Source: an uncultured bacterium
Lineage (GTDB): Bacteria; Actinomycetota; Coriobacteriia; Coriobacteriales; Coriobacteriaceae
Assembly: GCA_905215725.1 (NCBI GenBank)
Contig: CAJMRD010000104.1
Span: 1-5,933 of the forward strand
DNA length: 5,933 nucleotides
Reading direction: 5' to 3'
Shown: positions 1-5,880 of the stretch, one piece after another
How positions within the stretch are numbered: the stretch's first letter is position 1
How the letters are laid out: every line of letters starts with the position of its first letter
The notes under the pieces: generated by a model
Database searches by the model: none
What the model was told of the DNA's origin: nothing
What the model saw: the letters and a program-made list of their open reading frames with translations, nothing else
Made by a program: the position numbers and the translations under genes

Positions 1-66
1 GAGCCACCAAATTTGTATCAGCCCCCAGAACATGTTTGAGAACTGTGCCTGAAGTATGTATTTGCA

Positions 67-191
67 GGCCCCGAATCGGTGTTGCCTCCCGGCGCATTCC
101 GCAGGGGGAGCGATATTTTGCAGCACGAAGTGCGCAACAAAATATCGCTCATGCCCGAGGACGCGCCGGGAGGCAACACCGATTCGGGGCC
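67..191. repeat. 125-nt imperfect palindrome (long hairpin element)
   Basis: Two perfect 29-nt inverted arms (67-95 and 163-191) begin and end with GGCCCCGAATCG and its complement. Inside them are two 12-nt stretches that pair poorly (96-107 and 151-162). A further perfect 13-bp stem follows (108-120 with 138-150, GAGCGATATTTTG and its complement), and then a small GCAC-GAA-GTGC tip centred on 128. The whole element is symmetric about one point and would form an extremely stable hairpin as RNA or as extruded single-stranded DNA. There is no T-tract after either end, so it does not read as an ordinary terminator. A 203-nt open frame crosses it, but this is not a credible gene. The element could be a MITE or REP-like mobile repeat, a structured RNA, or a protein-binding site. 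I do not recognise a named family. Confidence 0.85.
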
Positions 192-229
192 GAACATATA
201 GATCTACCAGCGCATTTACAAATTCGTAA

Positions 230-278
230 ACTTTTTTGAAAAAAGTGCTTGCACAGTTCTCGAATCATAGGTTATTAT
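230..278 (+). promoter_or_regulatory. Promoter of tRNA-Leu, with upstream AT palindrome
   Basis: A -35-like TTGCAC (249-254) is followed after 18 nt by TATTAT (273-278), which matches the -10 consensus at 5 of 6 positions. Directly upstream is the 17-nt palindrome ACTTTTTTGAAAAAAGT (230-246), in the place where an UP element would lie. The same arrangement precedes both tRNA-Gly genes in this window, which supports the call. The predicted start near 285 leaves a leader of about 50 nt that RNA processing would remove. The rest of 1-335, outside this promoter and the long palindrome, shows nothing I can name. Confidence 0.75.
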
Positions 279-335
279 CTTCCTCGTTGAACGCGCGGGT
301 CCAACAAAACGAACCGCAAATCAACAACATAGCAT

Positions 336-425
336 GTCGGAGTGGCGGAATTGGCAGACGCGCTAGCTTGAGGTGCTAGTGACCGCTTTTTGGTCATGCG
401 GGTTCAAGTCCCGCCTCCGACACCA
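336..425 (+). tRNA. tRNA-Leu (anticodon GAG)
   Basis: The acceptor stem pairs GTCGGAG (336-342) with CTCCGAC (415-421). It is followed by discriminator A and an encoded CCA (423-425). The anticodon stem CTAGC (363-367) pairs with GCTAG (375-379) around the loop TTGAGGT, giving anticodon GAG at 370-372, which reads CUC and CUU leucine codons. The long variable arm expected of a leucine tRNA is present, with TGACC (380-384) pairing GGTCA (392-396). The T arm GCGGG-TTCAAGT-CCCGC is intact. It has its own promoter upstream and an intrinsic terminator 12 nt downstream. Confidence 0.97.
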
Positions 426-436
426 TCGCATTTGAG

Positions 437-458
437 AAGCCTCTTCGGAGGCTTTTTT
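437..458 (+). terminator. Intrinsic terminator after tRNA-Leu
   Basis: The 7-bp stem AAGCCTC/GAGGCTT (437-443 with 448-454) closes on a stable TTCG tetraloop. A run of six T overlaps and follows its end (453-458). It should end the tRNA-Leu transcript. Because the phosphatase gene starts only 26 nt later, this hairpin may also limit read-through into that gene. Confidence 0.85.
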
Positions 459-484
459 GTTACCGATAGACGGTGGGGTCCACG

Positions 485-2830
485 ATGGAAACGCTTGAAC
501 GCAACGAGTGGGCAGACGTTGCCCAACTAGTCGAGATCACGAGCGATGCTGTCATCATCTGCGAACTCGACGGAACCATTCTGCATGTGAATAATCGCTT
601 ACTTGGCTTGATGTGCGAGGAGCGCGCCGATGTCATCGGTGGAGACGTTAAAGACGTCCTGTACTCGTCTGCCTTTGAGCGCGCGACCGAACATCGTCTG
701 CCGTTTGAGACCGATGGCTCTGAGAGCGAATTGATGCTCAAGCTGAGTGACGGCTCTTTTATCCCCGTCTTGGTTCGTGCGGGCTCCGTAACGCCTCCAC
801 GCATCTTTGGGCGCCGTGCACCACGTGTCCTGGTGGCGCTTCACAGTATCGAGGAACAGTATTCTCACGACCGTCAACTCAAGCGTGCGTTATCGGAGCT
901 TAGAGTGGCGAACAAACGTCTGTCTGGCACGCTCTCGGTCATTATGAGCACTGTGGGCTCCGATGAGTTGCCCAGCCTGCTTGATACCGTTTTGAACCAG
1001 CTTGTAGGAACGCTCGATGCTTCGGGTGCCGCTATCTATTTTTCTGAGAGCGGCGGTTTTAAGCTACGCGGTGTTTCCAAGGAGCTGTACGACAGCTATC
1101 TGCCCGAGTTTTTGCCGTATGGCGCTGGCATTCCGACGTATGTTCTTCGCGAGTCGCGTGCCTGTCGCTTGTCGATTCAACAGGACCTTGAGGGCGATAG
1201 GGCCGCCTCCGGTATGTTCATGGACTTGGACAATCGTTCTAAGCACCTGTTGCGCGTGCAGGATATGCCTCCGTACCGCAGCGAGATCTGTCTTCCCGTT
1301 TTTTACGGTACGCAGATCCTTGGCGTGCTGGAAGTTGGTTGGAAACGCCCCCAGGCACCGCTCGCCTATGACGTTAATGTACTCGAGGTCATTTGCGATT
1401 ACCTGTCTATCCAGCTGGTCGGCATGGCATCGAGCCTTCGTTCTCGTCGTACGGCCGAGCTTGGCCGCTCGCTCAATGTCTTACGTGATGAGTTGTTTAC
1501 CTTTCTAGACGATTCCGCCGCGGCTACCCAGGCGGTATCGTCCGAGATCTGCAATATGCTCAACTGCCATTTTTGTCCTGTTGAGTATGACGCCAGTCTG
1601 GACTCCTACGTCATAGATTTTGAAGGCGGCAGTCGCGTTGCCTTGCCGGACGATCCCGAGAAGCTTTTCTTTTCCACGACGGCGCCGGCGGCACGTCTGG
1701 GGGCTGGCCCTGATGGCTTTGAGGCATCTGTTTTGGGCGGCACGAGTGCCGAGGACCTTAAACACGTCCGTATAACTCGCGTTGACGAATCGATGCCTAT
1801 GGGAGGCTGGCTTAGGGCGCATGGTCTGCCTTGTCAAGGTCTCTACGTCGACTCCGGCATCGAGGCGGGGCGCCTGCGCTCTGAGGGTGATGGCAAACAC
1901 AGTAACGACGCGATTGTTCCTGCTTCTGTTGCGAAGAGCCCGACTACGCGCGCGCTGCTGCTTCGTGATGGTAGCCAAGAGCCGATTGATGACCTTGAAT
2001 ATGACTACTTGGTGCACTTGGCGCATGACTTTGAACTGATCTACGAAGGCGAATCTCAAAAGCGCGAGGAGCGCCATATCGCTCAGACCCTCCAGATCGG
2101 CATGAGAAATTCCCTGGGGGATGTTCCGGGTATCGCAACCGATTCGGTGTACCTGTCTGCCACGAACTCGGCGTTGGTCGGCGGCGATTTCTATACGCTC
2201 ATCCGTCTTCCCGACGACTGCGCCGTCATGATTCTGGGCGATGTGTCTGGCAAAGGCATTGAGGCTGCATCGATGTCCGCGCTCGTCAAGACGGCCCTGA
2301 CGGCATATGCCTGGGAGGGCGCTGGACCGGCCCGCATGGCACGCTCCCTTAACAGCATGCTCATGGGCTTCTCGAGGGTCGAGACGTTCGTGACGGCCTT
2401 TATCGCCAAGATTGACCTTAAAGCCGGACGCGCAACGTATTGTTCGGCGGGCCATCCTCCGACCATGGTCATCAGGCCAGAGTCGATGCCGCTGGGTGGC
2501 GGCGAGGCCCGTGGGGGAGAGGTCGAGCTGCTTGGATGCCAATCGGGCGTAATCGGTGCTTTTGAGAGCATGGTGTACGAGACAGGCGTGTTTACGTTCG
2601 CTCCTGGTGACATGCTCTTCATGTATACGGATGGAACGATTGAGGCCCGCGACCGCACCGGAGCGTTCTTTGGCGAGCAGCGCCTTCGTGACCTTCTGCT
2701 CTCTGTCTCGGGTGAGGGCGTATCGGGAATCTGCGGTAAGGTCTTGGGCGAGCTTGACCGATTTACCGAATCGGCGCTGGACGATGACATTGCATTGGTG
2801 TCCCTTGAGTTTTTACGGGGTCGTTCATAG
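485..2830 (+). CDS. PAS-GAF-PP2C serine phosphatase (SpoIIE/RsbU type)
   Basis: This encodes a cytoplasmic protein phosphatase of 781 residues that would remove phosphate from the serine or threonine of a STAS anti-anti-sigma domain. A PAS domain spans about residues 13-125, a helical linker about 126-158, and a GAF domain about 158-315. A second region, about 330-520, looks like a degenerate GAF domain. A probable signalling helix (about 505-540) leads into the SpoIIE-type PP2C domain (about 540-781). The metal-binding acidic residues are all in place: GGDFY (D568), GDVSGKG (D586), YTDG (D716) and LDDDIAL (D767/D768), together with the SAGHPP motif at 654-659. The enzyme should therefore be active. 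I see no membrane segment or signal peptide. I prefer the ATG at 485, preceded by GGGG at 6 nt, to the in-frame GTG at 473, which has no recognisable ribosome site. The gene lies just behind the tRNA-Leu terminator and upstream of the STAS-kinase gene, its likely substrate. The ligands of the PAS and GAF domains cannot be told from the sequence. Confidence 0.93.
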   Translation: METLERNEWADVAQLVEITSDAVIICELDGTILHVNNRLLGLMCEERADVIGGDVKDVLYSSAFERATEHRLPFETDGSESELMLKLSDGSFIPVLVRAGSVTPPRIFGRRAPRVLVALHSIEEQYSHDRQLKRALSELRVANKRLSGTLSVIMSTVGSDELPSLLDTVLNQLVGTLDASGAAIYFSESGGFKLRGVSKELYDSYLPEFLPYGAGIPTYVLRESRACRLSIQQDLEGDRAASGMFMDLDNRSKHLLRVQDMPPYRSEICLPVFYGTQILGVLEVGWKRPQAPLAYDVNVLEVICDYLSIQLVGMASSLRSRRTAELGRSLNVLRDELFTFLDDSAAATQAVSSEICNMLNCHFCPVEYDASLDSYVIDFEGGSRVALPDDPEKLFFSTTAPAARLGAGPDGFEASVLGGTSAEDLKHVRITRVDESMPMGGWLRAHGLPCQGLYVDSGIEAGRLRSEGDGKHSNDAIVPASVAKSPTTRALLLRDGSQEPIDDLEYDYLVHLAHDFELIYEGESQKREERHIAQTLQIGMRNSLGDVPGIATDSVYLSATNSALVGGDFYTLIRLPDDCAVMILGDVSGKGIEAASMSALVKTALTAYAWEGAGPARMARSLNSMLMGFSRVETFVTAFIAKIDLKAGRATYCSAGHPPTMVIRPESMPLGGGEARGGEVELLGCQSGVIGAFESMVYETGVFTFAPGDMLFMYTDGTIEARDRTGAFFGEQRLRDLLLSVSGEGVSGICGKVLGELDRFTESALDDDIALVSLEFLRGRS

Positions 2831-2908
2831 ACGACGCTGGGCGGGCTGAATCCGTACGGTTGGGGAAACGAATGCATCGAGTGGGCTTTTTTGGGGAACC
2901 ATGGTCGT

Positions 2909-3655
2909 ATGAATGAGTGGAATGACATAGCGGTTTTGACGCCACCAGGCGATATCGACATCGCCACGGTGCCTGCGCTGCGTCGGCGGTTGGATGCTTT
3001 GATTGGCCGCGGCGTGCGTCGTGTCGTCATCAACTGTCAGGCTGTTAGCTTTATCGATTCGACGGGCTTGGCATTCCTGCTTACGCGCGCTCGTGAGCTC
3101 ATGAGGCGAGAAGGCCTGCTTTCGCTCGTCAATGCATCAGGTGAAGTTGTTCGCTTTTTGGAGATTGCTCGTCTTGTCGATATCCTTCATGTCGCGGGGC
3201 CGGCACGGGAGTCTATTCCCGCTATTCCGGTGGGGGAGCTGCCTCGCTGGAGTAAGAGCGTCGAGGTCCGTCAGGGTATCGAGAATCTTCCATACTACCG
3301 ACATCGCATCGCCGAACTCCTTGAATCGCTTCCGTTGCGCCGTGACGAGCGCTACGATGTCGCATTGGCGTCGGGGGAGGCGCTGGGTAATGCCTATGAC
3401 CATGCGGGCGGTATCGGGTGCGTCCTGACGGTTCAGGCCTATGGCGATCGCGTTGTGGTTGAGGTGCTTGATCGAGGTGCCGGCTATTCTATCGATGAAA
3501 CGAGCGAGCCGGTCGCATCTGAAGAACGCGGCCGTGGTATCAAGCTTATGCGTATGCTCGTCGATAACGTGGAGGTTGCTCGTCGTACGGACGGCGCCGG
3601 CACGCGCGTGCAGATGGTGAAGCTGTTTAGCGGGGCGCTGGAATCGTGTGCCTAG
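2909..3655 (+). CDS. Fused STAS anti-anti-sigma and RsbW-like anti-sigma kinase
   Basis: The 248-residue product joins two proteins that are usually separate partners. Residues 1 to about 105 form a STAS domain like SpoIIAA/RsbV. It carries FIDSTGL, in which Ser51 (DSTG, 50-53) lies at the regulatory phosphorylation site. Residues about 120-248 form a GHKL ATPase domain like SpoIIAB/RsbW. The N box is GEALGNAYDHA (catalytic-type Glu157, Mg-binding-type Asn161), the G1 box is DRGAGY (188-193), and the G2 region is ERGRGIKLM (206-214). All key residues are present, so kinase activity is expected. By family knowledge, the kinase phosphorylates a STAS serine and binds a sigma factor or another target. 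The phosphatase gene 78 nt upstream would reverse the phosphorylation. No sigma factor is encoded nearby, so the output is unknown. The start at ATG 2909 gives a normal STAS N terminus. It has a weak GGGGAA 10 nt upstream, and TTG 2891 is a less likely alternative. Confidence 0.9.
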   Translation: MNEWNDIAVLTPPGDIDIATVPALRRRLDALIGRGVRRVVINCQAVSFIDSTGLAFLLTRARELMRREGLLSLVNASGEVVRFLEIARLVDILHVAGPARESIPAIPVGELPRWSKSVEVRQGIENLPYYRHRIAELLESLPLRRDERYDVALASGEALGNAYDHAGGIGCVLTVQAYGDRVVVEVLDRGAGYSIDETSEPVASEERGRGIKLMRMLVDNVEVARRTDGAGTRVQMVKLFSGALESCA

Positions 3656-3680
3656 CCAATCGCTTTAGCGCGTTTGGCTA
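3653..3680 (+). terminator. Possible stem-loop ending the phosphatase/kinase operon
   Basis: TAGCCAA (3653-3659) pairs perfectly with TTGGCTA (3674-3680), and a small CGC/GCG inner stem is possible. The stop codon of the STAS-kinase gene forms the first three bases of the stem. There is no T-tract after it, so intrinsic termination is uncertain. It may instead protect the mRNA 3' end or mark a Rho-type stop. Confidence 0.35.
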
Positions 3681-3702
3681 CTAAGAACATGCGGCAGACA
3701 AG

Positions 3703-3748
3703 TTTTTTGAAAAAAGTACTTGCGTCTTTTGGACAACTCGCGTAAATT
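3703..3748 (+). promoter_or_regulatory. Promoter of tRNA-Gly (first copy)
   Basis: A -35-like TTGCGT (3720-3725) is followed after 17 nt by the -10 candidate TAAATT (3743-3748). Immediately upstream is the AT palindrome TTTTTTGAAAAAA (3703-3715). The layout matches that before tRNA-Leu and before the second tRNA-Gly, including the shared block GAAAAAAGTNCTTGC seen here and at tRNA-Leu. The -10 box ends 12 nt before the mature tRNA, so the leader must be very short. Confidence 0.72.
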
Positions 3749-3760
3749 AATAACCCGCAA

Positions 3761-3836
3761 GCGGACATGGCTCAGTTGGTAGAGCACAACCTTGCCAAGG
3801 TTGGGGTCGCGGGTTCGAGCCCCGTTGTCCGCTCCA
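3761..3836 (+). tRNA. tRNA-Gly (anticodon GCC), copy 1
   Basis: This is a 76-nt tRNA. The acceptor stem GCGGACA (3761-3767) pairs with TGTCCGC (3826-3832). It is followed by discriminator T and an encoded CCA (3834-3836). The anticodon stem CAACC/GGTTG encloses TTGCCAA, giving GCC at 3794-3796, which reads GGC and GGU. The T arm carries GCGGG-TTCGAGC-CCCGT. Its first 53 nt are identical to the partial tRNA at the right end of the window. Confidence 0.97.
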
Positions 3837-3844
3837 AACTCAGC

Positions 3845-3874
3845 AGCCCGACTACTACGGTAGCCGGGCTTTTT
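3845..3874 (+). terminator. Intrinsic terminator after tRNA-Gly copy 1
   Basis: The stem AGCCCG (3845-3850) pairs with CGGGCT (3865-3870). It continues past one mismatch into CTAC/GTAG (3852-3855 with 3860-3863) around a TACG tetraloop, and ends in five T (3870-3874). It should separate the tRNA from the alpha-glucosidase gene, which therefore needs its own promoter. Confidence 0.85.
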
Positions 3875-3940
3875 CGTACCCATCGCCTGGGCTCGAACCC
3901 GAGAGGGAGCGAGCGTTTTGGGTCGTGGCTGTGGCGTTGT

Positions 3941-3971
3941 TTGCCGCGAATATCCGCTTTGGGCGTATCAT
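3941..3971 (+). promoter_or_regulatory. Weak candidate promoter for the alpha-glucosidase gene
   Basis: TATCAT (3966-3971) matches the -10 consensus at 5 of 6 positions. The nearest -35 candidate is TTGCCG (3941-3946), at a long 19-nt spacing. It lies between the tRNA-Gly terminator and the gene, where a promoter must exist, and would give a 5' leader of about 35 nt. The match is modest and other starts are possible. Confidence 0.3.
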
Positions 3972-4013
3972 CGTGGGCATCTCGCATAACCTCGTTGCAA
4001 GGGAGATACGCCC
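3961..4013 (+). promoter_or_regulatory. 9-bp inverted repeat ahead of the glucosidase start
   Basis: GGGCGTATC (3961-3969) is the exact reverse complement of GATACGCCC (4005-4013), with 35 nt between. The right arm covers the end of the ribosome site AAGGGAGA (3999-4006) and the spacer up to one base before the ATG at 4015. As RNA it could mask the translation start. As DNA it could be a split operator, because the left arm overlaps the candidate -10 box. The pairing is seen directly; a regulatory role is inferred. Confidence 0.4.
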
Positions 4014-4014
4014 C

Positions 4015-5748
4015 ATGGCTACAGAAAAGTCTTCTTCGCGTTCATGGATGTCCGATGCCGCGATCTATCAGATCTACCCGCGCTCGTTTAAGGATTCGAC
4101 TGGTTCGGGTCTGGGCGATATCGCGGGCATTACCCAGCAGATGGACTATCTTGAGCAGCTGGGTATCGAGGCCATCTGGCTGAGCCCGTTTTACCCATCG
4201 CCTCTTGTCGATGGTGGCTATGATGTGGCGGACTACTGCGATGTCGACCCACGTCTCGGCTCGCTTGACGACTTCGATGACATGATCGCTGCGGCTCACG
4301 CGCGCGGCATCAAGGTCATCGTCGACATCGTGCCCAACCATTCATCCAGCCAGCACCCCTGGTTCAAAGCCGCTCTTGCCGCCGGCCCCGGATCGCCCGA
4401 GCGCGCCCGTTATATCTTCCGCGATGGTCGCGGCGAGCATGGCGAGCTGCCTCCCACCAATTGGAATGCCAACTTTGGCGGCCCCGCATGGACGCGTGTT
4501 GCGGATGGTCAGTGGTATCTGCACATGTTTACGCCCGAGCAGCCGGACTTTGACTGGTCATGCCCTGAGGTTCACGCGCTCTTTTGCGACGTCCTGGCGT
4601 TTTGGAGCGATCGAGGCGTCGACGGCTTTCGCATTGATGTGGCGCAGGGTCTCGCCAAGGATCTCGACCGCGATGACCTCGACCGGTGGCATCTCGCCGA
4701 GGGCGATGACATGGTTGACGACGGCACCCACCCGCTGTGGGACCGCAATGAGGTCCACGAGATCTATCGCGAGTGGCGCCGCGTGTTCGACCGCTATAAT
4801 CCGCCGCGCAGTGCCGTTGCCGAGGCATGGGTGCTGCCCGAGCGCCAGTATCTCTACGCGCGTCCCAGCGAGCTTGGCCAGACATTCAACTTTGAGTTTG
4901 CCAAGGCCACTTGGACCTATGATGACATGCACACTGCAATCGAGAAGGGCTTGAAGGCAGCCGTCGAATCCGATTCCGCCTCGACCTGGGTACTCTCCAA
5001 CCACGACGTGCCGCGCGTGGCGACACGCTATGCCCTGCCGCAAATCAAGGCGACGCGCTACCACCAGATTGCGCTCGACTGGCTCTTACGCGACGGGTCG
5101 TCTTATGACGAGGACCGTGAACTCGGCGAGCGCCGCGCGCGGGCGGCCCTTTTGCTTGAACTGTCGCTTCCGGGCTCGGCATACGTGTATCAGGGTGAGG
5201 AGCTCGGCCTTTTTGAGGTGGCTGATATCCCGTGGGCTGCACTCGAAGACCCTACTGCGACCAATACGCACGGACCGAAGCGTGAGAAGGGGCGCGACGG
5301 CTGTCGTGTGCCCCTGCCGTGGGCGGCGGCGGACGATCCCGCGCATGGCGGATCGTTTGGGTTTTCGCCGGCAGACGCCGATGCGGCGCCCCATCTGCCG
5401 CAGCCTGCATGGTTTTCCGATTATGCTGCCGATAGGGAAGAAGTGGACCCGACATCGATGCTTGCGCTCTATCGTGACGCCCTCTGGCTGCGGCGCAAGC
5501 TGCGCGGGTGCTCCAACGATCTTGCGTGGCTCGATCTTGACGGGCGCACCGGTCTTGCGGATGGTGCCGAGGGCGCTGAGGGCGGCGTCATCGCCTATCG
5601 CCGCGATAACGGCTGGGCGTGTGTGACGAACTTCGGTGCAGCACCCGTGGAGCTGCCGGCGGGCAGGGTCCTGCTCACCTCATCACCGCTTGCAGACGGC
5701 AGGCTCGCACGGGACAGCTCTGCCTGGATCATGCTCGGTGAGATGTAG
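4015..5748 (+). CDS. Alpha-glucosidase, glycoside hydrolase family 13
   Basis: This 577-residue retaining alpha-glucosidase should release glucose from non-reducing ends of maltose, isomaltose or related alpha-glucosides. It has no signal peptide, so it would act in the cytoplasm on imported sugars. The four GH13 regions are intact: DIVPNH (104-109), GFRIDVA with nucleophile Asp208, AVAEAWV with acid/base Glu270, and LSNHDVPR with transition-state Asp331. It opens with AIYQIYPRSF and also carries GGYDVADY, QPDFDW, YQGEELGL (392-399) and DGCRVPLPW, which resemble the actinobacterial alpha-glucosidases of subfamily GH13_30. A short beta-type C-terminal domain follows. Length is normal for the group. 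The start at ATG 4015 has a good ribosome site, AAGGGAGA, 8 nt upstream; the open frame extends back to 3925, but that stretch does not resemble the family. It stands alone between two tRNA-Gly genes. Exact linkage preference cannot be read from sequence; sucrose or trehalulose hydrolysis is an alternative. Confidence 0.93.
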   Translation: MATEKSSSRSWMSDAAIYQIYPRSFKDSTGSGLGDIAGITQQMDYLEQLGIEAIWLSPFYPSPLVDGGYDVADYCDVDPRLGSLDDFDDMIAAAHARGIKVIVDIVPNHSSSQHPWFKAALAAGPGSPERARYIFRDGRGEHGELPPTNWNANFGGPAWTRVADGQWYLHMFTPEQPDFDWSCPEVHALFCDVLAFWSDRGVDGFRIDVAQGLAKDLDRDDLDRWHLAEGDDMVDDGTHPLWDRNEVHEIYREWRRVFDRYNPPRSAVAEAWVLPERQYLYARPSELGQTFNFEFAKATWTYDDMHTAIEKGLKAAVESDSASTWVLSNHDVPRVATRYALPQIKATRYHQIALDWLLRDGSSYDEDRELGERRARAALLLELSLPGSAYVYQGEELGLFEVADIPWAALEDPTATNTHGPKREKGRDGCRVPLPWAAADDPAHGGSFGFSPADADAAPHLPQPAWFSDYAADREEVDPTSMLALYRDALWLRRKLRGCSNDLAWLDLDGRTGLADGAEGAEGGVIAYRRDNGWACVTNFGAAPVELPAGRVLLTSSPLADGRLARDSSAWIMLGEM

Positions 5749-5804
5749 GGGCATCTCGCTGCGAGCCTGCGTTTGTCCACGCCTTTCGTGACGACTGATG
5801 CCCT
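5748..5804 (+). other. Possible stem-loop after the glucosidase gene
   Basis: GGGGCAT (5748-5754) can pair with ATGCCCT (5798-5804), with one G-T pair. The loop contains a smaller CTCG/CGAG hairpin (5755-5765). No T-tract follows, so I do not see a convincing intrinsic terminator between the stop codon and the next tRNA promoter. Confidence 0.25.
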
Positions 5805-5820
5805 CGCGAGAGCGTCGCAA

Positions 5821-5868
5821 AACTTTTCAAAAAAAGTTCTTGCATAGGATGCGGGCATCACGTAAGAT
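5821..5868 (+). promoter_or_regulatory. Promoter of tRNA-Gly (second copy)
   Basis: The palindrome AACTTTT/AAAAGTT (5821-5827 with 5832-5838) directly precedes the -35-like TTGCAT (5840-5845). A 17-nt spacer then leads to TAAGAT (5863-5868), 12 nt before the tRNA. Spacing to the tRNA and the CTTGC motif match those of the first tRNA-Gly promoter, although the spacer sequences differ. Confidence 0.72.
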
Positions 5869-5880
5869 TAATCCTCGTAA

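Noticed and set aside
67..191. Integron attC site or intrinsic terminator as explanation for the palindrome
   Set aside because: I see no matching core boxes or asymmetric extra bases for attC, no integrase, and no T-tract on either side for a terminator.
36..239. 67-codon open frame across the long palindrome
   Set aside because: It is mostly the inverted repeat read through, has no ribosome site, and its product resembles no family I know.
473..484. GTG at 473 as start of the phosphatase
   Set aside because: It has no ribosome site upstream, while ATG 485 has GGGG at a suitable distance; the difference is only four residues.
1505..2542. Long minus-strand open frame of 345 codons opposite the phosphatase
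   Set aside because: The + strand frame carries complete PP2C motifs. Long antisense frames are common in GC-rich coding DNA, and this one shows no recognisable domain.
2191..3033. Minus-strand open frame of 280 codons spanning the phosphatase end and STAS start
   Set aside because: It lies opposite two well-supported genes, and its Ser/Pro/Arg-rich translation is typical of an antisense shadow.
3925..4014. 30-codon N-terminal extension of the alpha-glucosidase from 3925
   Set aside because: The ATG at 4015 has a well-placed ribosome site and gives the normal family N terminus; the extension contains the likely promoter region.
3767..4183. Open frame starting inside tRNA-Gly, and a minus-strand frame at 3772-3987
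   Set aside because: Both are translations of tRNA sequence (the minus one contains GLEPATP, a classic false product of tRNA genes) and run through a terminator.
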